From contig JBBCGH010000001.1 of NCBI GenBank assembly GCA_037200445.1, positions 3,596,001-3,660,000 on the forward strand: a DNA stretch of 64,000 nucleotides, read 5' to 3'. Within the stretch, counting starts at the first letter, position 1; each line of letters begins with the position of its first letter. Positions 36,859-47,174 of the stretch are shown here, one piece after another. Source of the stretch: Alphaproteobacteria bacterium (GTDB taxonomy: Bacteria > Pseudomonadota > Alphaproteobacteria > Rhizobiales > Xanthobacteraceae). The notes beneath the pieces are model-generated. The model saw nothing but the letters and a program-made list of their open reading frames with translations, had not been told where the DNA came from and made no database searches. Made by a program: the position numbers and the translations under genes.

Positions 36859-37311
36859 TCAGGCGTTGCGCTGCCAGCGGCCGTTTTCGTCAGCCTGCCA
36901 GTAGGTTGCTTCGAATCCCTTAGCTTTCGCTTCACTCCAGCGCGCCCGCGCCGCAGCGACCGCCTCTTCATCCTCGCCATCGAAAAGCAAGACGATGCGC
37001 TGGTAGGCTTCGGCGTCAGCCGGCACAGGCGCGCCGTCGATCAGAAAGCGCACGTTCGCGCTGTTTGGATTGTCGTCATTGACCGTGAGCAGCACCGGCT
37101 GAGCCGCAGCCTCACTCTCCCGATATGTGCCGTGCGCGAGAAAATTGTCGTCGCGATAGGTCCACAAGTGCGCATCGAGCGCGTCGATGCGCTCGTCGGA
37201 GGAGGCCTGCACCACGACACGCCAGCCGCGCTCGAGCGATTTTTCCAGAAGCTGCGGCAACACCTTCTCGAGCGGCTGGCGCTTCAGGTGGTAGAAGAGG
37301 ATCTCGGTCAT
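36859..37311 (-). CDS. holC: DNA polymerase III chi subunit
   Basis: Chi binds single-strand-binding protein and links it to the clamp loader during replication. The 150-residue product begins EILFYHLKRQPLEKVLPQLL and has LARGWRVVVQASSDERIDALDAHLW-like region and a Trp-rich C-terminal end (ATYWQADENGRW). The length fits the family. Its ATG (37309-37311) overlaps the stop of the toxin gene upstream as ATGA, so translation is coupled. pepA-holC adjacency is the usual alphaproteobacterial order, here interrupted by parDE. Confidence 0.9.
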   Translation of the reverse strand: MTEILFYHLKRQPLEKVLPQLLEKSLERGWRVVVQASSDERIDALDAHLWTYRDDNFLAHGTYRESEAAAQPVLLTVNDDNPNSANVRFLIDGAPVPADAEAYQRIVLLFDGEDEEAVAAARARWSEAKAKGFEATYWQADENGRWQRNA

Positions 37312-37634
37312 GGACCACCGCCGCGGTCGGAGGATTCGCGCGAAAAGATCACCGCTAGATCGCGTCGCTGATGCAACACGCGCGCAATTTCAATTTTGTC
37401 GCTGGACACGCGGTAGAAAATCGCGTGCGGATGGACGAGAACCGAGCGCAAACCGGACGAGAGTTCGTTTCTGGAGCGCCCATGAACGGGTGTTCCCGGA
37501 GCCGCTTCGCGGCTCGTTCTAGGTCGAGCAGAATACCGTCCGCCACCTCTGCTGAACCAACTCGCGCGAAGTAATGCCAGATTTCGAGCAAGTCCGCGGG
37601 CGCGCGGCGCCCAGAGGACGCTCCTATCGGCCAT
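37308..37634 (-). pseudogene. parE: ParE-like toxin gene carrying two compensating frameshifts
   Basis: The open frame gives 108 residues, but only the first about 13 (MADRSVLWAPRAR) and the last about 50 (RSRNELSSGLRSVLVHPHAI, IEIARVLHQRRDL) match a ParE/RelE toxin. The missing middle appears in another frame of the same strand, DLLEIWHYFARVGSAEVA through LREHPFMG. Reading from the toxin start, one base too many near 37595-37602 shifts the frame and one base missing near 37480 shifts it back. The product would have about 43 scrambled residues and would probably not be a working toxin. The stop overlaps the holC start. It follows parD by an 11-base overlap. Confidence 0.78.
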
Positions 37635-37839
37635 GCTCGCTACGAGCTTGCCGGATCAGCTCCGTCATGTCGACTTCCATGCCCAGGCCCGCATCGAGTT
37701 CGCGCAATCCAATCTCGATGCCGCCGCGCAACCGGGAGAGTATATCTATACGCTCAAGCAATTCGCGGCCAAGCTGCTCCTGCGCGGGCTCGGGCAATGC
37801 GGCCGCCTTGGAAGGAGCCAGTTCCAGCGTCTTGCTCAT
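37624..37839 (-). CDS. parD: ParD-like antitoxin, apparently intact
   Basis: The 71-residue product is helical and acidic, with IEIGLRELDAGLGMEVDMTE at about 41-60, like the C-terminal toxin-wrapping part of ParD/RelB-type antitoxins, followed by LIRQARSEHGR. The N-terminal half (KTLELAPSKAAALPEPAQEQ, then RELLERIDILSRLRGG) is helical. It precedes the toxin gene and overlaps it by 11 bases, the normal arrangement for type II modules. Antitoxin activity is inferred from the sequence and the neighbour. It is placed in the pepA-holC operon. Confidence 0.7.
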   Translation of the reverse strand: MSKTLELAPSKAAALPEPAQEQLGRELLERIDILSRLRGGIEIGLRELDAGLGMEVDMTELIRQARSEHGR

Positions 37840-37885
37840 GGGTCTCAAATAGCACGTTCGGAGCGCGGCCAAAATCCCGCCTACT

Positions 37886-39379
37886 CTATTCGTAGTGCTC
37901 CGCGACGAGTTGATCGAGCAGCCGCACGCCCCAGCCCGAGCCCCAGCTCTTGTTGATGTCGGAGGCCGGCGAGGCAAAGCCGGTGCCCGCGATGTCGAGA
38001 TGTGCCCACGGTGTTTTTCCGACAAAGCGCTGGATGAATTGGGCGGCCGTGATCGCGCCGCCGAAGCGCCCGCCCGTGTTCTTCATGTCGGCGAATTTCG
38101 AATCGATCAGCTTGTCGTATTCGGGTGCAAGCGGCATGCGCCAGACCCGCTCGCCTGTCTCGCGACCGGCCTCGGTCAAGCGCTCCGAGAGCTTGTCGTC
38201 GTTGGAGAACATGCCGGCATGTTCTTGCCCCAGCGCCACCATGATCGCGCCGGTCAGCGTCGCCAGATCGACCATGAACTTCGGCTTGTACTTGGTGTTC
38301 ACGTAGTGGATCACGTCGGCGAGCACCAGCCGCCCTTCGGCATCCGTGTTGATGATCTCGATGGTCTGTCCCGACATCGAGGTGACGATGTCGCCGGGGC
38401 GCTGTGCGTTGCCGTCCGGCATGTTCTCGACCAGCCCGATCGCCCCGATGGCATTGACCTTGGCCTTGCGTCCGGCGAGCGCGTGCATCAGGCCGACGAC
38501 GCAGGCGGCGCCCGCCATGTCGCCCTTCATGTCCTCCATGCCGGCGGCCGGCTTGATCGAAATTCCCCCGGTGTCGAAACACACGCCCTTGCCAATGAAG
38601 GCGAGCGGGGCCGTTCCTTTGGCGCCGCCATTCCAGCGCATCACCACGAGGCGGCTGTCGTGCCGTGACCCCTGCCCGACACCGAGCAGCGCGCCCATTC
38701 CGAGTTTGCGCATGGCCTTGATGTCGAGAATCTCGATGCCGACGCCAAGCTTGCGCAACGCTGCAGCGCGGCGCGCGAATTCGGCGGGATAGAGGATGTT
38801 CGGAGGCTCGTTGACGAGATCGCGCGCCAGGATGACGCCATCCGCCACCGCCTGCCGCGAAGCCCATGCTTTGCGCGTGCCCCCCGGGTCGGCGACGCCG
38901 AGGGTGACCTGCGCCTTGGCGGGTGCCTCTTCGCCCTCCTTGCGCTTGGTCTTGTAGCGGTCGAACGAATAGGCGCGCAGCGCTGCCCCTAGCGCGACGT
39001 CTGCCGCAGCGTCCGGCTTCAATGGTCCATCCGCGAGTTCCAGCAACACCGTTGCTTCCGCTGCGGCTGACGGAATACGCCCCCGCGCGGCGCCGCCGAG
39101 CTTGACCAGATCCTGCGACTTGCGTTCCGCGGCCTTCCCGGTCCCCAGCACGATGAGACGCGCGGCCTTCAGGCCGGCCGGTGCCACGATATCGAGCGCT
39201 GTTCCGCTCTTGCCGGTGAAGCGCTCGCTGCGGGCCGCCCGGGCCACCATGTCGGCCGCGGAACCCAGTGCCGAGCGCGTCCTCGGACCGAACCGTAAAT
39301 TGTCGTCCGCGAAGACGATCAGCACGCCGCCGGCCGGCGCCGCAATGGGGCCGAAGCCGAGCTTCCGGGTATCCGCCAT
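37886..39379 (-). CDS. pepA: Leucyl aminopeptidase (cytosol aminopeptidase, M17)
   Basis: This dizinc or manganese enzyme removes N-terminal residues from peptides. The 497-residue product has the family signature NTDAEGRL near 340-347 and the metal-binding block [21 protein letters not shown] with KGDMAGAA. Metal ligands (Lys, Asp, Asp, Asp, Glu) are present in order. Length is standard, with the usual N-terminal macro-like domain. AAAGGA lies 11 bases before the ATG. It is the first gene of the pepA-parD-parE-holC group, divergent from lptF. Confidence 0.96.
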   Translation of the reverse strand: MADTRKLGFGPIAAPAGGVLIVFADDNLRFGPRTRSALGSAADMVARAARSERFTGKSGTALDIVAPAGLKAARLIVLGTGKAAERKSQDLVKLGGAARGRIPSAAAEATVLLELADGPLKPDAAADVALGAALRAYSFDRYKTKRKEGEEAPAKAQVTLGVADPGGTRKAWASRQAVADGVILARDLVNEPPNILYPAEFARRAAALRKLGVGIEILDIKAMRKLGMGALLGVGQGSRHDSRLVVMRWNGGAKGTAPLAFIGKGVCFDTGGISIKPAAGMEDMKGDMAGAACVVGLMHALAGRKAKVNAIGAIGLVENMPDGNAQRPGDIVTSMSGQTIEIINTDAEGRLVLADVIHYVNTKYKPKFMVDLATLTGAIMVALGQEHAGMFSNDDKLSERLTEAGRETGERVWRMPLAPEYDKLIDSKFADMKNTGGRFGGAITAAQFIQRFVGKTPWAHLDIAGTGFASPASDINKSWGSGWGVRLLDQLVAEHYE

Positions 39380-39582
39380 GGAGGGACTGGTCCTTTCTTG
39401 TCACACCGGGCCGGAAAATACTGTTCCTGCACCAAAATATGCCAAATTCGCCCTTCCCATAGCGTATTGCCCGGTAGGTTGCGAGGCCGCTGCCCCGGTC
39501 TTGCCATCGATTCCCACTAAGGGTCTTTTTGCGATGCGTCGGGGGACGCTGCGTTGCGGGATTTCGGGGTAACTGCCGGCAA

Positions 39583-40740
39583 ATGACTGCGTTTGACCGC
39601 TACATTTTCCGAACAACCTTCGGCGCGTTCCTGCTGGTCCTGATCAGCCTCACGGCGGTCATCTGGCTGACACACGCGTTGCGCGAAATCGACCTGATGA
39701 CAAGCCAGCGTCAAACCATCCTGACGTTCATCGGCATCACCGGGCTGCTGATTCCGATGCTGATCCTGGTCATCGCCCCCCTCGCCCTCGTGGTGGCGGT
39801 CGGCCATACGCTGAACCGGCTCAACACCGACTCCGAAATCGTCGTGATGAACGCATCGGGCATGTCGCCGTGGCGCATTTTCCGGCCGTTCCTGACCACC
39901 ACGCTGGTGGTCTCGGTGCTGGTGCTTGGCGTGAGCGCGTATCTCGCGCCGGCCGGCTTGCGCGCCTTGCGCGACTGGGCGACCAAGGTGAAGGCGGATT
40001 TCGTCGTCAACATCGTGCAGCCGGGCCGCTTCCTTTCGATCGAGCGGGGCCTGACGTTCCACATTCGCGAGCGGCGCGCTGACGGACAGCTGGTCGGCAT
40101 TTTCATCGACGATCGGCGCGACCCGAACGAGCGCGTCACCTCGCTCGCCGAATATGGCGAGATCATCGAGACCGGACGCGGGACATTCCTGATCCTGATC
40201 GATGGCAGCGTCCAGCGTCTGGAGGCCGGGAAAGTCGACCCGACGATCGTCAAGTTCGAACGCTATGCCTTCGATCTCTCGCGCTTCAACGCCGGCCCGC
40301 GCCTCGGCGCCTTGGGCGTGCGCGAGCGCAATCTCTGGGACGTGGCATTCGTCGACGAGGACGACCCGACCTACAAACAGAACCCCACCGGGTTCCGCGC
40401 GGAGCTTCATGACCGCCTCGCCGCGCCGATCTACCCGATCGCGTTCACGGTCCTGTGCTTTGCGATTCTCGGCGCGCCGCGGACAAGCCGGCAAAGCCGC
40501 GAGATATCGATCATCATGACTGTGGTTTTGATCGGAGCTCTGCGCCTGACTGGCTTTGCCTGCAACGTTCTCGCCTCACAGACCCTTGCGGCTGTGTACG
40601 TTCTCTGGGGATCAATCACGCTCACATTCGTGGTTGGCACCTACATGATTGCCAACGGTGTTGTGCTTGAGCCTCCCGCCTTCTTGGCCAACCTTTCCGA
40701 TCAGGTCGAGAAGCTCAAATTGCGTCTGCAGCCAGCATAG
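39583..40740 (+). CDS. lptF: LPS export permease LptF
   Basis: LptF forms, with LptG and the ATPase LptB, the inner-membrane complex that extracts lipopolysaccharide. The 385-residue product has helices at about 14-33, 52-75 and 95-120 (LTTTLVVSVLVLGVSAYL), a large periplasmic beta domain, and three more helices after 300. The segment MNASGMSPWRIF is the conserved coupling-helix region of YjgP/YjgQ proteins. The ATG at 39583 (MTAFDRYIFR) is chosen. lptG begins 10 bases later. The last 180 bases are less G+C-rich (about 55%) than the rest. Confidence 0.95.
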   Translation: MTAFDRYIFRTTFGAFLLVLISLTAVIWLTHALREIDLMTSQRQTILTFIGITGLLIPMLILVIAPLALVVAVGHTLNRLNTDSEIVVMNASGMSPWRIFRPFLTTTLVVSVLVLGVSAYLAPAGLRALRDWATKVKADFVVNIVQPGRFLSIERGLTFHIRERRADGQLVGIFIDDRRDPNERVTSLAEYGEIIETGRGTFLILIDGSVQRLEAGKVDPTIVKFERYAFDLSRFNAGPRLGALGVRERNLWDVAFVDEDDPTYKQNPTGFRAELHDRLAAPIYPIAFTVLCFAILGAPRTSRQSREISIIMTVVLIGALRLTGFACNVLASQTLAAVYVLWGSITLTFVVGTYMIANGVVLEPPAFLANLSDQVEKLKLRLQPA

Positions 40741-40750
40741 GACAGACGCC

Positions 40751-41845
40751 ATGGTTTCACGCACGCTCGTCCGCTATTTCGGAATGCGCTTTCTGGGCGC
40801 GGTGATGTCGGTTTTCCTGGGCATCTTCGTGCTCATCGTGCTGGTCGACTACATCGAGCTGATGCGCCGGGCCGCGGACGTTCCGAATCTCTCTGCCTGG
40901 ATGGTCGCCAAGACCTCGTTCTTCCGCGTGCCGCAGCTCACCGAGCGCCTGCTTCCCTTTTCGGTGCTGGTGGGTGCGATGGTCTGTTATCTCGCCCTGT
41001 CACGGCGCAACGAGCTGGTGGTCGCGCGCTCGGCCGGCATGTCGGCCTGGCAGTTCGTTGCGCCGGCGCTGATTGTGGCTTTCGTGATGGGGATCGCCGC
41101 GACCGCAATCTACAATCCGCTGTCGGCCGCAATGCGGGAATGGTCCAAGAAGCTGGAAGCCGAGATGTTCGGCGATACCAAGAACGTGCTGCAGCAGCAG
41201 AGCGCCTCCGGCTTTTGGGTACGCCAGCGCAGCGTCGACGGCCAATCGATCATTTACGCCGCCTCCAGCCAGGAACAGGGCGTGCGCCTCGACGGCGTGA
41301 GCGTGTTCACCTTCGACCCCGCCGGCAAGGCGCTCGAGCGGATCGAAGCGAAGCGCGCGACTCTGGAGCCCGGCCAATGGCGGCTCGAGCAGGCGCGCGT
41401 CTATGTCAGCGGCGAGCCCCCGCGGGAGCGCGAGACCATGGCGCTCAAGACCAGCCTGACCTCGGCGCAGGTTCGGGAAAGCTTTTCGACCCCCGAGACG
41501 GTGCCATTCTGGGAGCTTCCAGCGTATATCGAAATCGCCGAACGGTCGGGACTCGTCGCGGCAGGGTATAAATTGCAGTATCAAACGCTGATTGCTCGGC
41601 CGTTTCTGCTGTGCGGGATGGTTTTACTTGCTTGTAGCGTAAGCTTAAGGTTCTTCCGCTTTGGTGGCGTTCCGCGAATGGTTTTGAGTGGCGTGACGGC
41701 AGGCTTTCTGCTTTATGTATTGTCGAAAATAACTGAGGACTTAGCCAAGGCTGATTTGCTGAACGCCGCCGCTGCGGCGTGGCTGCCTGTGCTTGCGGGG
41801 GGGCTCACGGGTTTCGTCGTGCTTTTGTACCAGGAGGACGGGTAA
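40751..41845 (+). CDS. lptG: LPS export permease LptG
   Basis: LptG pairs with LptF in the LPS extractor. The 364-residue product has six membrane helices in the same layout: an N-terminal block (FLGAVMSVFLGIFVLIVLVDY), the coupling segment ARSAGMSAWQFV, a periplasmic beta domain, and the C-terminal block (LLCGMVLLACSVSLRFF). The last about 180 bases (41581-41760) drop to about 49% G+C. Its stop TAA overlaps the lptD start (TAATG). The usual RBS is placed in the 10-base gap after lptF. Confidence 0.95.
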   Translation: MVSRTLVRYFGMRFLGAVMSVFLGIFVLIVLVDYIELMRRAADVPNLSAWMVAKTSFFRVPQLTERLLPFSVLVGAMVCYLALSRRNELVVARSAGMSAWQFVAPALIVAFVMGIAATAIYNPLSAAMREWSKKLEAEMFGDTKNVLQQQSASGFWVRQRSVDGQSIIYAASSQEQGVRLDGVSVFTFDPAGKALERIEAKRATLEPGQWRLEQARVYVSGEPPRERETMALKTSLTSAQVRESFSTPETVPFWELPAYIEIAERSGLVAAGYKLQYQTLIARPFLLCGMVLLACSVSLRFFRFGGVPRMVLSGVTAGFLLYVLSKITEDLAKADLLNAAAAAWLPVLAGGLTGFVVLLYQEDG

Positions 41846-44367
41846 TGGCCGGAGCGATTGACGCTCGGCCAGGGGACGTTTGTCGATGGGGCTGGTGGGT
41901 GGCGCTGATGTGCGCCACGGCCATGACGCTGGGGCTTGGCCTTCGCCCGGCGAGCGCCCAGTTCACCGAAGTGAACCCGCCCTGGGTCGGCATACCGCCG
42001 GTCCCGAACGTGCCGACCGCCTCGTCACGCTTCGAGCGCGGCCAGACCGACCCGAACGCCCAGATGATGGTGCGCGCGGACGAGCTGCAGTACGACAACG
42101 TCAACAATCGCATCCTCGCGACCGGCAGCGTCCAGATTTACTACCAGGGCTCGACGCTCGAGGCCGATCGCGTCGTCTACGAACAGATAACCAAGCGGAT
42201 GCGCGCCGAGGGCAATGCGCGCCTGACCGAGGCCGACGGCAAGGTCATCGTCGGCGAGGTCATCGATCTGACCGATCAGTTCCGCGATGGCTTCGTCGAC
42301 TCGCTACAGGTCGAGACCGTCGACAGGACCCGCTTTGCGGCGCCGCGCGCCGAGCGGCAGGGCGGGCGCTACACGGTGTTCCAGAACGGCGTCTACACCG
42401 CCTGCGAGCCCTGCAAGGACGATCCGAGCAAGCCGCCGCGCTGGCAGGTACGCGCGACGCGCATCATTCACGACGACACCGAGAAGATGATCTACTTCGA
42501 GAGCGCGCGGCTCGAAGCCTTCGGATACCCGCTGTTCTACTGGCCCTATCTCTCGACGCCGGATCCGACGGTGAAGCGCAAGTCCGGGCTTCTGATTCCG
42601 AAGTTCGGGTATTCGTCGGTGATGGGCGCGAATTACTCCCAGTCGTACTTCTGGGCGCTGGCGCCGAACTATGACCTGACCGTCACGCCGACGCTTTCCT
42701 CGAAGCAGGGCCTGCTGATGCAGGCAGAATGGCGTCACCGCTTGCTGAACGGCTCCTACCTGATCAAGGCGGCGGGGATCTTCCAGGCCGATCCCGGCGC
42801 TTTTGAGAACCGCTTCACGCCGCTTTATCCGGGCGACAAGGATCCAGGTGACCGGCTCTTCCGCGGCAGCATCGACACCACCGGCCAGTTTGCCCTGAGC
42901 AACAACTGGGTCTGGGGTTGGGACGGCTCCATCGTCACCGACCGCATGGTGATCCAGGACTACGCGCTGCGCACCTACTTCTCCCTGGTGGACCCGTTCA
43001 AGTCGGGGGGCCTCGAGACCGTTTCGCAGGTCTATCTGACGGGCCGCGGCGACCGCAGCTATTTCGACGCGCGCGTGATGTATTTCTACGGGCTGTCGGC
43101 AAGCGACGTGCAGAGCCAGATTCCGATCGTGCATCCGGTGATCGACTACCAGAACAAACTGAAGAATCCGCTGTTCGGCGGCGAGCTGTCGTATCGCATG
43201 AATCTGATCAGCCTCACGCGCCAGGACGCCGATTTCGATCCGATCACGCAAAAGGCGTTCAGCTCGGGCCAGTGCGATAGCTTGAGCGCAGATCCGGCGT
43301 TAAAGACGCCGACGAACTGTATCCTGCGCGGCTTCCCTGGCACCTATTCACGCGGCTCCGCCGAGGCGACCTGGCGCCGCACGTTCATCGATCCGTGGGG
43401 CGAGAAATGGACGCCGTTCGTCTCGATGCGCGCGGATGTCGCGGCGCTCTCGGTGCAGAGCGAAACGGGCGTGAGCAACTATCTTCCGACCGGCGACAGC
43501 AGCGTCGGCCGCTTCATGCCGGCGGTCGGCCTTGAATATCGCTATCCGTTCATCAGCGTGCACTCGTGGGGCACGCAGACCATCGAGCCGATCGCGCAAC
43601 TGATCCTCCGGCCGAACGAGACGCAGATCGGCAAGCTGCCGAACGAGGACGCGCAAAGCCTGGTCTTCGACGACAGCAATCTGTTCAGCCTGAACAAGTT
43701 CTCCGGCTGGGATCGCATCGAGGGCGGCGGGCGGCTGAATGCCGGAATTCAGTACACCGCGCAGTTCAACAATGCGGGCTCCGTCAACGCGCTGTTCGGG
43801 CAGTCCTACCAGTTGTTCGGCCTGAATTCGTTCGCGGTCGCCGACACCGTCAATACCGGCCTCGACAGCGGATTGGCCAAGCCGCGTTCCGACTATGTGG
43901 CGCGGGTCGCCTATCAGCCGGACGCCATCTACTCGGTCATTGCCCGTTTCCTGCTGGCCGAGGAGACATTCGGCGTCCGCAGGGTCGAGGTCGAGGGGCG
44001 CGCCAATTTCGATCGCTGGGCGGTCTCGCTGCTCTACGGAAACTACGATGCCCAGCCTGAGATCGGCTTCCTCGACCGCCGGCAGGGCGTGACGGGTCAG
44101 GTCACGTTCAAGTTCACCCAGAACTGGAGCGTCCTGGCATCGGCCCGGTACGATATCGAAGCGCAACAGTTCAATCAGACGCGCCTCGGGCTCGGTTACA
44201 TCGACGACTGCTTCGCCATTTCGCTCAACTACATCACGGACTATAACTACAGCGGAACGACCACCACCGATAACAAGGTCATGGTCGTGATCAACCTGCG
44301 GACGATCGGCGGCTCGAGCTTTAGCCAGAGCGCGAATATCGGATCCAGCGGCGGCGGGTTGTTCTAG
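41845..44367 (+). CDS. lptD: LPS-assembly outer-membrane protein LptD
   Basis: LptD inserts lipopolysaccharide into the outer leaflet. The 840-residue product has an N-terminal signal peptide (about 1-36, ending PASAQ), an OstA-type periplasmic jellyroll (MVRADELQYDNVNNRILATG; VIVGEVIDLTDQFRDGFVD) and a large C-terminal beta barrel beginning near 250 with typical motifs (SGLLIPKFGYSSVMGANYSQ). A pair ACEPC lies near 180 for disulfide formation. AGGAGG stands before the ATG, which overlaps the lptG stop. It is followed by a SurA-like chaperone gene after 30 bases, a normal biogenesis arrangement. Confidence 0.95.
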   Translation: MAGAIDARPGDVCRWGWWVALMCATAMTLGLGLRPASAQFTEVNPPWVGIPPVPNVPTASSRFERGQTDPNAQMMVRADELQYDNVNNRILATGSVQIYYQGSTLEADRVVYEQITKRMRAEGNARLTEADGKVIVGEVIDLTDQFRDGFVDSLQVETVDRTRFAAPRAERQGGRYTVFQNGVYTACEPCKDDPSKPPRWQVRATRIIHDDTEKMIYFESARLEAFGYPLFYWPYLSTPDPTVKRKSGLLIPKFGYSSVMGANYSQSYFWALAPNYDLTVTPTLSSKQGLLMQAEWRHRLLNGSYLIKAAGIFQADPGAFENRFTPLYPGDKDPGDRLFRGSIDTTGQFALSNNWVWGWDGSIVTDRMVIQDYALRTYFSLVDPFKSGGLETVSQVYLTGRGDRSYFDARVMYFYGLSASDVQSQIPIVHPVIDYQNKLKNPLFGGELSYRMNLISLTRQDADFDPITQKAFSSGQCDSLSADPALKTPTNCILRGFPGTYSRGSAEATWRRTFIDPWGEKWTPFVSMRADVAALSVQSETGVSNYLPTGDSSVGRFMPAVGLEYRYPFISVHSWGTQTIEPIAQLILRPNETQIGKLPNEDAQSLVFDDSNLFSLNKFSGWDRIEGGGRLNAGIQYTAQFNNAGSVNALFGQSYQLFGLNSFAVADTVNTGLDSGLAKPRSDYVARVAYQPDAIYSVIARFLLAEETFGVRRVEVEGRANFDRWAVSLLYGNYDAQPEIGFLDRRQGVTGQVTFKFTQNWSVLASARYDIEAQQFNQTRLGLGYIDDCFAISLNYITDYNYSGTTTTDNKVMVVINLRTIGGSSFSQSANIGSSGGGLF

Positions 44368-44397
44368 GTTGAAGCCGGGGGCGGCGGGAAGAAGGGA

Positions 44398-45324
44398 ATG
44401 ATGCCTTCGATCGGGACTGGAATTCGCAACCTGTCGCTCTTGGCGCTCACCATTGCGGCGATCCTGGCGGCGCCGCTGCCCGCGCGCGCCCAGGTGGTCG
44501 CGATCGTCGGCGGCGAACCGATCACCGAGGTCGATATCCACCAGCGCACACGGCTGATCGAGCTTTCCACGCAGAAGAAGCCCTCGCGCCAGGAAGCGCT
44601 CGACGATCTCATCGACGACAAGCTCAAGGTCCAGCTCTCCAAGCGCTACATCGCCGACGTGCCGAAGCGCGAGATCGAGACCGCCTACGCGAATATCGCG
44701 CGCCGCGCCGGAATGACACCCGCGCAGTTCGCCAAGACGACCGCTGCGAGCGGAGTAACCGCGGAGGCGCTCAAAGCCCGCATCCACGCCGACTATGTCT
44801 GGGGGCAAATCGTACGCGGCAAATTCCAGGGCAGCCTGCAGGTCGGCGACAAGGAAGTCGAAGTGAAGATGCAGGGGACCAACCCGCAGGAGCCGACCAA
44901 CTTTGAATACAAGTTGCGGCCGGTGCTGTTCCTGGTCCCGCGTGGCGCGGCACCTGCCGCATTCGAGGCCCGCAAGAAGGATGTGGAAGCCTTGCGTGCG
45001 CGGTTCCAGAGCTGCGAAGAGGGCCTGCGGACTGCGATGGCGCTCCCCGATGTCGCGGTGCGCGAGACGATCACGCGCCAGTCCGCCGATCTCGGCGAGG
45101 CGCAGCGCAAGGTCCTCAACGACACCACGGTCGGCCGGCTGACCCCGCCCGACATCACGCCGCAGGGCGTGGAGGTCTTCGCGATCTGCAGCAAGACGAC
45201 GGCCACGGGCGATAATCCCGCCAAGCGCAAGGTGCGCGACGAGATGTTCAACGAGCGCTATCAGGCGTTGTCGAAGAAGTTTCTCAAAGAGCTGCGCAGC
45301 CACGCGCTGATCGAGTACAAGTAG
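44398..45324 (+). CDS. SurA-like periplasmic chaperone / peptidyl-prolyl isomerase-type protein
   Basis: The 308-residue product has a signal peptide (about 1-31, ending ARAQ) and the SurA N-terminal helical domain starting [18 protein letters not shown], then [20 protein letters not shown]. The C-terminal part is less typical of parvulin and lacks a clear rotamase core, so the isomerase function is not sure; the chaperone function for outer-membrane proteins, LptD among them, is likely from position. Two ATGs (44398 and 44401) are possible. pdxA begins 3 bases after the stop, so these form one operon. Confidence 0.85.
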   Translation: MMPSIGTGIRNLSLLALTIAAILAAPLPARAQVVAIVGGEPITEVDIHQRTRLIELSTQKKPSRQEALDDLIDDKLKVQLSKRYIADVPKREIETAYANIARRAGMTPAQFAKTTAASGVTAEALKARIHADYVWGQIVRGKFQGSLQVGDKEVEVKMQGTNPQEPTNFEYKLRPVLFLVPRGAAPAAFEARKKDVEALRARFQSCEEGLRTAMALPDVAVRETITRQSADLGEAQRKVLNDTTVGRLTPPDITPQGVEVFAICSKTTATGDNPAKRKVRDEMFNERYQALSKKFLKELRSHALIEYK

Positions 45325-45327
45325 GGC

Positions 45328-46347
45328 ATGACGCGACCGCTGGCGCTGACGCTCGGCGAGCCCGCTGGTATCGGCCCGGATATCACTCTGGCAGCATGGC
45401 AGCGGCGCACCGAGCTTGGCCTGCCGCCCTTCTATCTTCTCGCCGACCCGGATTTCATTGCCGAACGCGCGCGCCTTATCGGGCTGAAGGTCCCGCTGCG
45501 GGTTACGGAGCCAAAGGACGCGGCTGGCGTCTTTGCAACCGCGCTCCCGGTCGTTGCGCTCACCGAGAAAGTGACGGCGGCCCCCGGTCATCCGGATTCA
45601 ACGAGCGCCCCTGCGGCGCTTGCCGCGATCCGCCACGCCGTCGCCGACGTGTTCGCGGGCCACGCGCACGCCGTCGTCACAAACCCGATCGCAAAGGCGG
45701 TGCTCTACCGCACCGGTTTTGCCGAGCCCGGCCATACCGAATTCCTCGCCAGGCTTGCGCAGGAGCACACCGGGCGTGCCTGCCATCCCGTGATGATGCT
45801 CTGGTCGGACGAGCTCGCGGTGGTGCCGGTCACCATCCACTTGCCGGTGCGCGACGTGCCGCACCAGCTCACCACCGGCCTGATCGTCGAAACCGGCCGG
45901 ATCGTCGCGCGGGATTTGAGCGCGCGCTTCGGCATCGCGCGGCCGCGCCTCGCGCTGGCCGGCCTCAATCCGCATGCCGGCGAGGAAGGCGCGCTCGGCC
46001 AAGAAGATCGTGCCGTTGTCGCGCCCGCTGTGGCGCAGTTGCGCGCCGAGGGCATCGATGCGCGGGGGCCGCTGCCTGCCGACACGATGTTTCATGCTGC
46101 CGCCAGGCGCACCTACGACGCGGCGCTCGCGATGTATCACGACCAGGCGCTGATCCCGATCAAGACGCTCGCCTTCGATCATGCGGTGAACGTGACGCTC
46201 GGGCTGCCTTTCGTGCGCACCTCCCCGGACCACGGCACGGCATTCGATATCGCCGGCACTGGGCGCGCCGATCCCACGAGCCTCATCGCCGCGCTCAAGC
46301 TCGCGGCCCGTCTCGTCTCGGCCAGTGCGATGGCGCCGGCGAAATGA
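45328..46347 (+). CDS. pdxA: 4-hydroxythreonine-4-phosphate dehydrogenase
   Basis: PdxA makes 3-amino-1-hydroxyacetone phosphate for pyridoxal phosphate synthesis, using NAD. The 339-residue product begins [20 protein letters not shown] and holds the metal-binding His residues in [11 protein letters not shown] (about 136), [11 protein letters not shown] (about 213) and [13 protein letters not shown] (about 270), then [19 protein letters not shown]. All are family hallmarks. The stop overlaps the rsmA start as ATGA. The lpt-surA-pdxA-rsmA order is conserved in proteobacteria. Confidence 0.96.
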   Translation: MTRPLALTLGEPAGIGPDITLAAWQRRTELGLPPFYLLADPDFIAERARLIGLKVPLRVTEPKDAAGVFATALPVVALTEKVTAAPGHPDSTSAPAALAAIRHAVADVFAGHAHAVVTNPIAKAVLYRTGFAEPGHTEFLARLAQEHTGRACHPVMMLWSDELAVVPVTIHLPVRDVPHQLTTGLIVETGRIVARDLSARFGIARPRLALAGLNPHAGEEGALGQEDRAVVAPAVAQLRAEGIDARGPLPADTMFHAAARRTYDAALAMYHDQALIPIKTLAFDHAVNVTLGLPFVRTSPDHGTAFDIAGTGRADPTSLIAALKLAARLVSASAMAPAK

Positions 46348-47174
46348 TCGATGCGCTGCCGCCGCTGCGCGAGATCATCCGCCGGCACGGTCTTTCCGCC
46401 CGCAAGTCGCTGGGGCAGAACTTCCTGCTCGATCTCAACCTCACCGGCCGCATTGCGCGCGCGGCGGGCCCGCTCGAGGGCGTCACAGTCCTCGAGGTCG
46501 GCCCCGGCCCCGGAGGGCTGACGCGCGCGCTGCTCGCCGAAGGGGCTGCCCGCGTGATCGCGGTCGAGCGCGACGAGCGTGCCGTTGCGGCGCTCTCCGA
46601 GATCGCCGCGCATTATCCCGACCGGCTGCAGATCGTGAGCGGCGATGCGCTGACGTTCGACATCGCGCCTTATCTGACCGGCGGGCCCGCGCGCGTTGTC
46701 GCCAACCTCCCCTACAACATCGCGACGGCGCTGCTGGTCGGCTGGCTCACGGTCGAGCCGGGGCCGCCCTGGTATGACAGGCTCACGCTGATGTTTCAGC
46801 GCGAGGTCGCCGAGCGCATCGTCGCGCAGCCCGGCTCGAAGACCTACGGCCGCCTCTCCGTCCTGACGGGGTGGCGCACACAGGCGAAGATCCTGTTCGA
46901 CATCGCACCCTCCGCCTTCGTGCCGCCGCCCAAGGTCACGTCCTCGGTGGTGCAACTGACCCCGCGCGAACATCCCCTGCCCTGCGACCGCCGTGCGCTG
47001 GAGCGCGTCACCGAGGCGGCATTCGGCCAGCGCCGCAAGATGCTGCGGCAAAGCCTGAAGCAGCTCGGCGTCGATCCGATTCCGCTGCTCGAAAAGGCAG
47101 GCCTCGACCCCACCGCGCGCGCAGAGGATATTGCGGTCGAAGGCTTCGTGGCTCTGGCAAGGGGGATAGCATGA
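46344..47174 (+). CDS. rsmA: 16S rRNA (adenine1518/1519-N6) dimethyltransferase
   Basis: RsmA dimethylates two adjacent adenines near the 3' end of 16S rRNA and assists 30S maturation. The 276-residue product has [10 protein letters not shown] at about 20, the SAM motif [16 protein letters not shown], motif [11 protein letters not shown] and the C-terminal helical domain ([18 protein letters not shown]). The ATG overlaps the pdxA stop and its own stop overlaps the next ADH start. This coupled structure supports a single transcript. Confidence 0.95.
   Translation: MIDALPPLREIIRRHGLSARKSLGQNFLLDLNLTGRIARAAGPLEGVTVLEVGPGPGGLTRALLAEGAARVIAVERDERAVAALSEIAAHYPDRLQIVSGDALTFDIAPYLTGGPARVVANLPYNIATALLVGWLTVEPGPPWYDRLTLMFQREVAERIVAQPGSKTYGRLSVLTGWRTQAKILFDIAPSAFVPPPKVTSSVVQLTPREHPLPCDRRALERVTEAAFGQRRKMLRQSLKQLGVDPIPLLEKAGLDPTARAEDIAVEGFVALARGIA

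Noticed and set aside
43348-45591. Long minus-strand frame opposite lptD and the SurA-like gene
   Set aside because: Shadow of two certain genes; composition is not protein-like.
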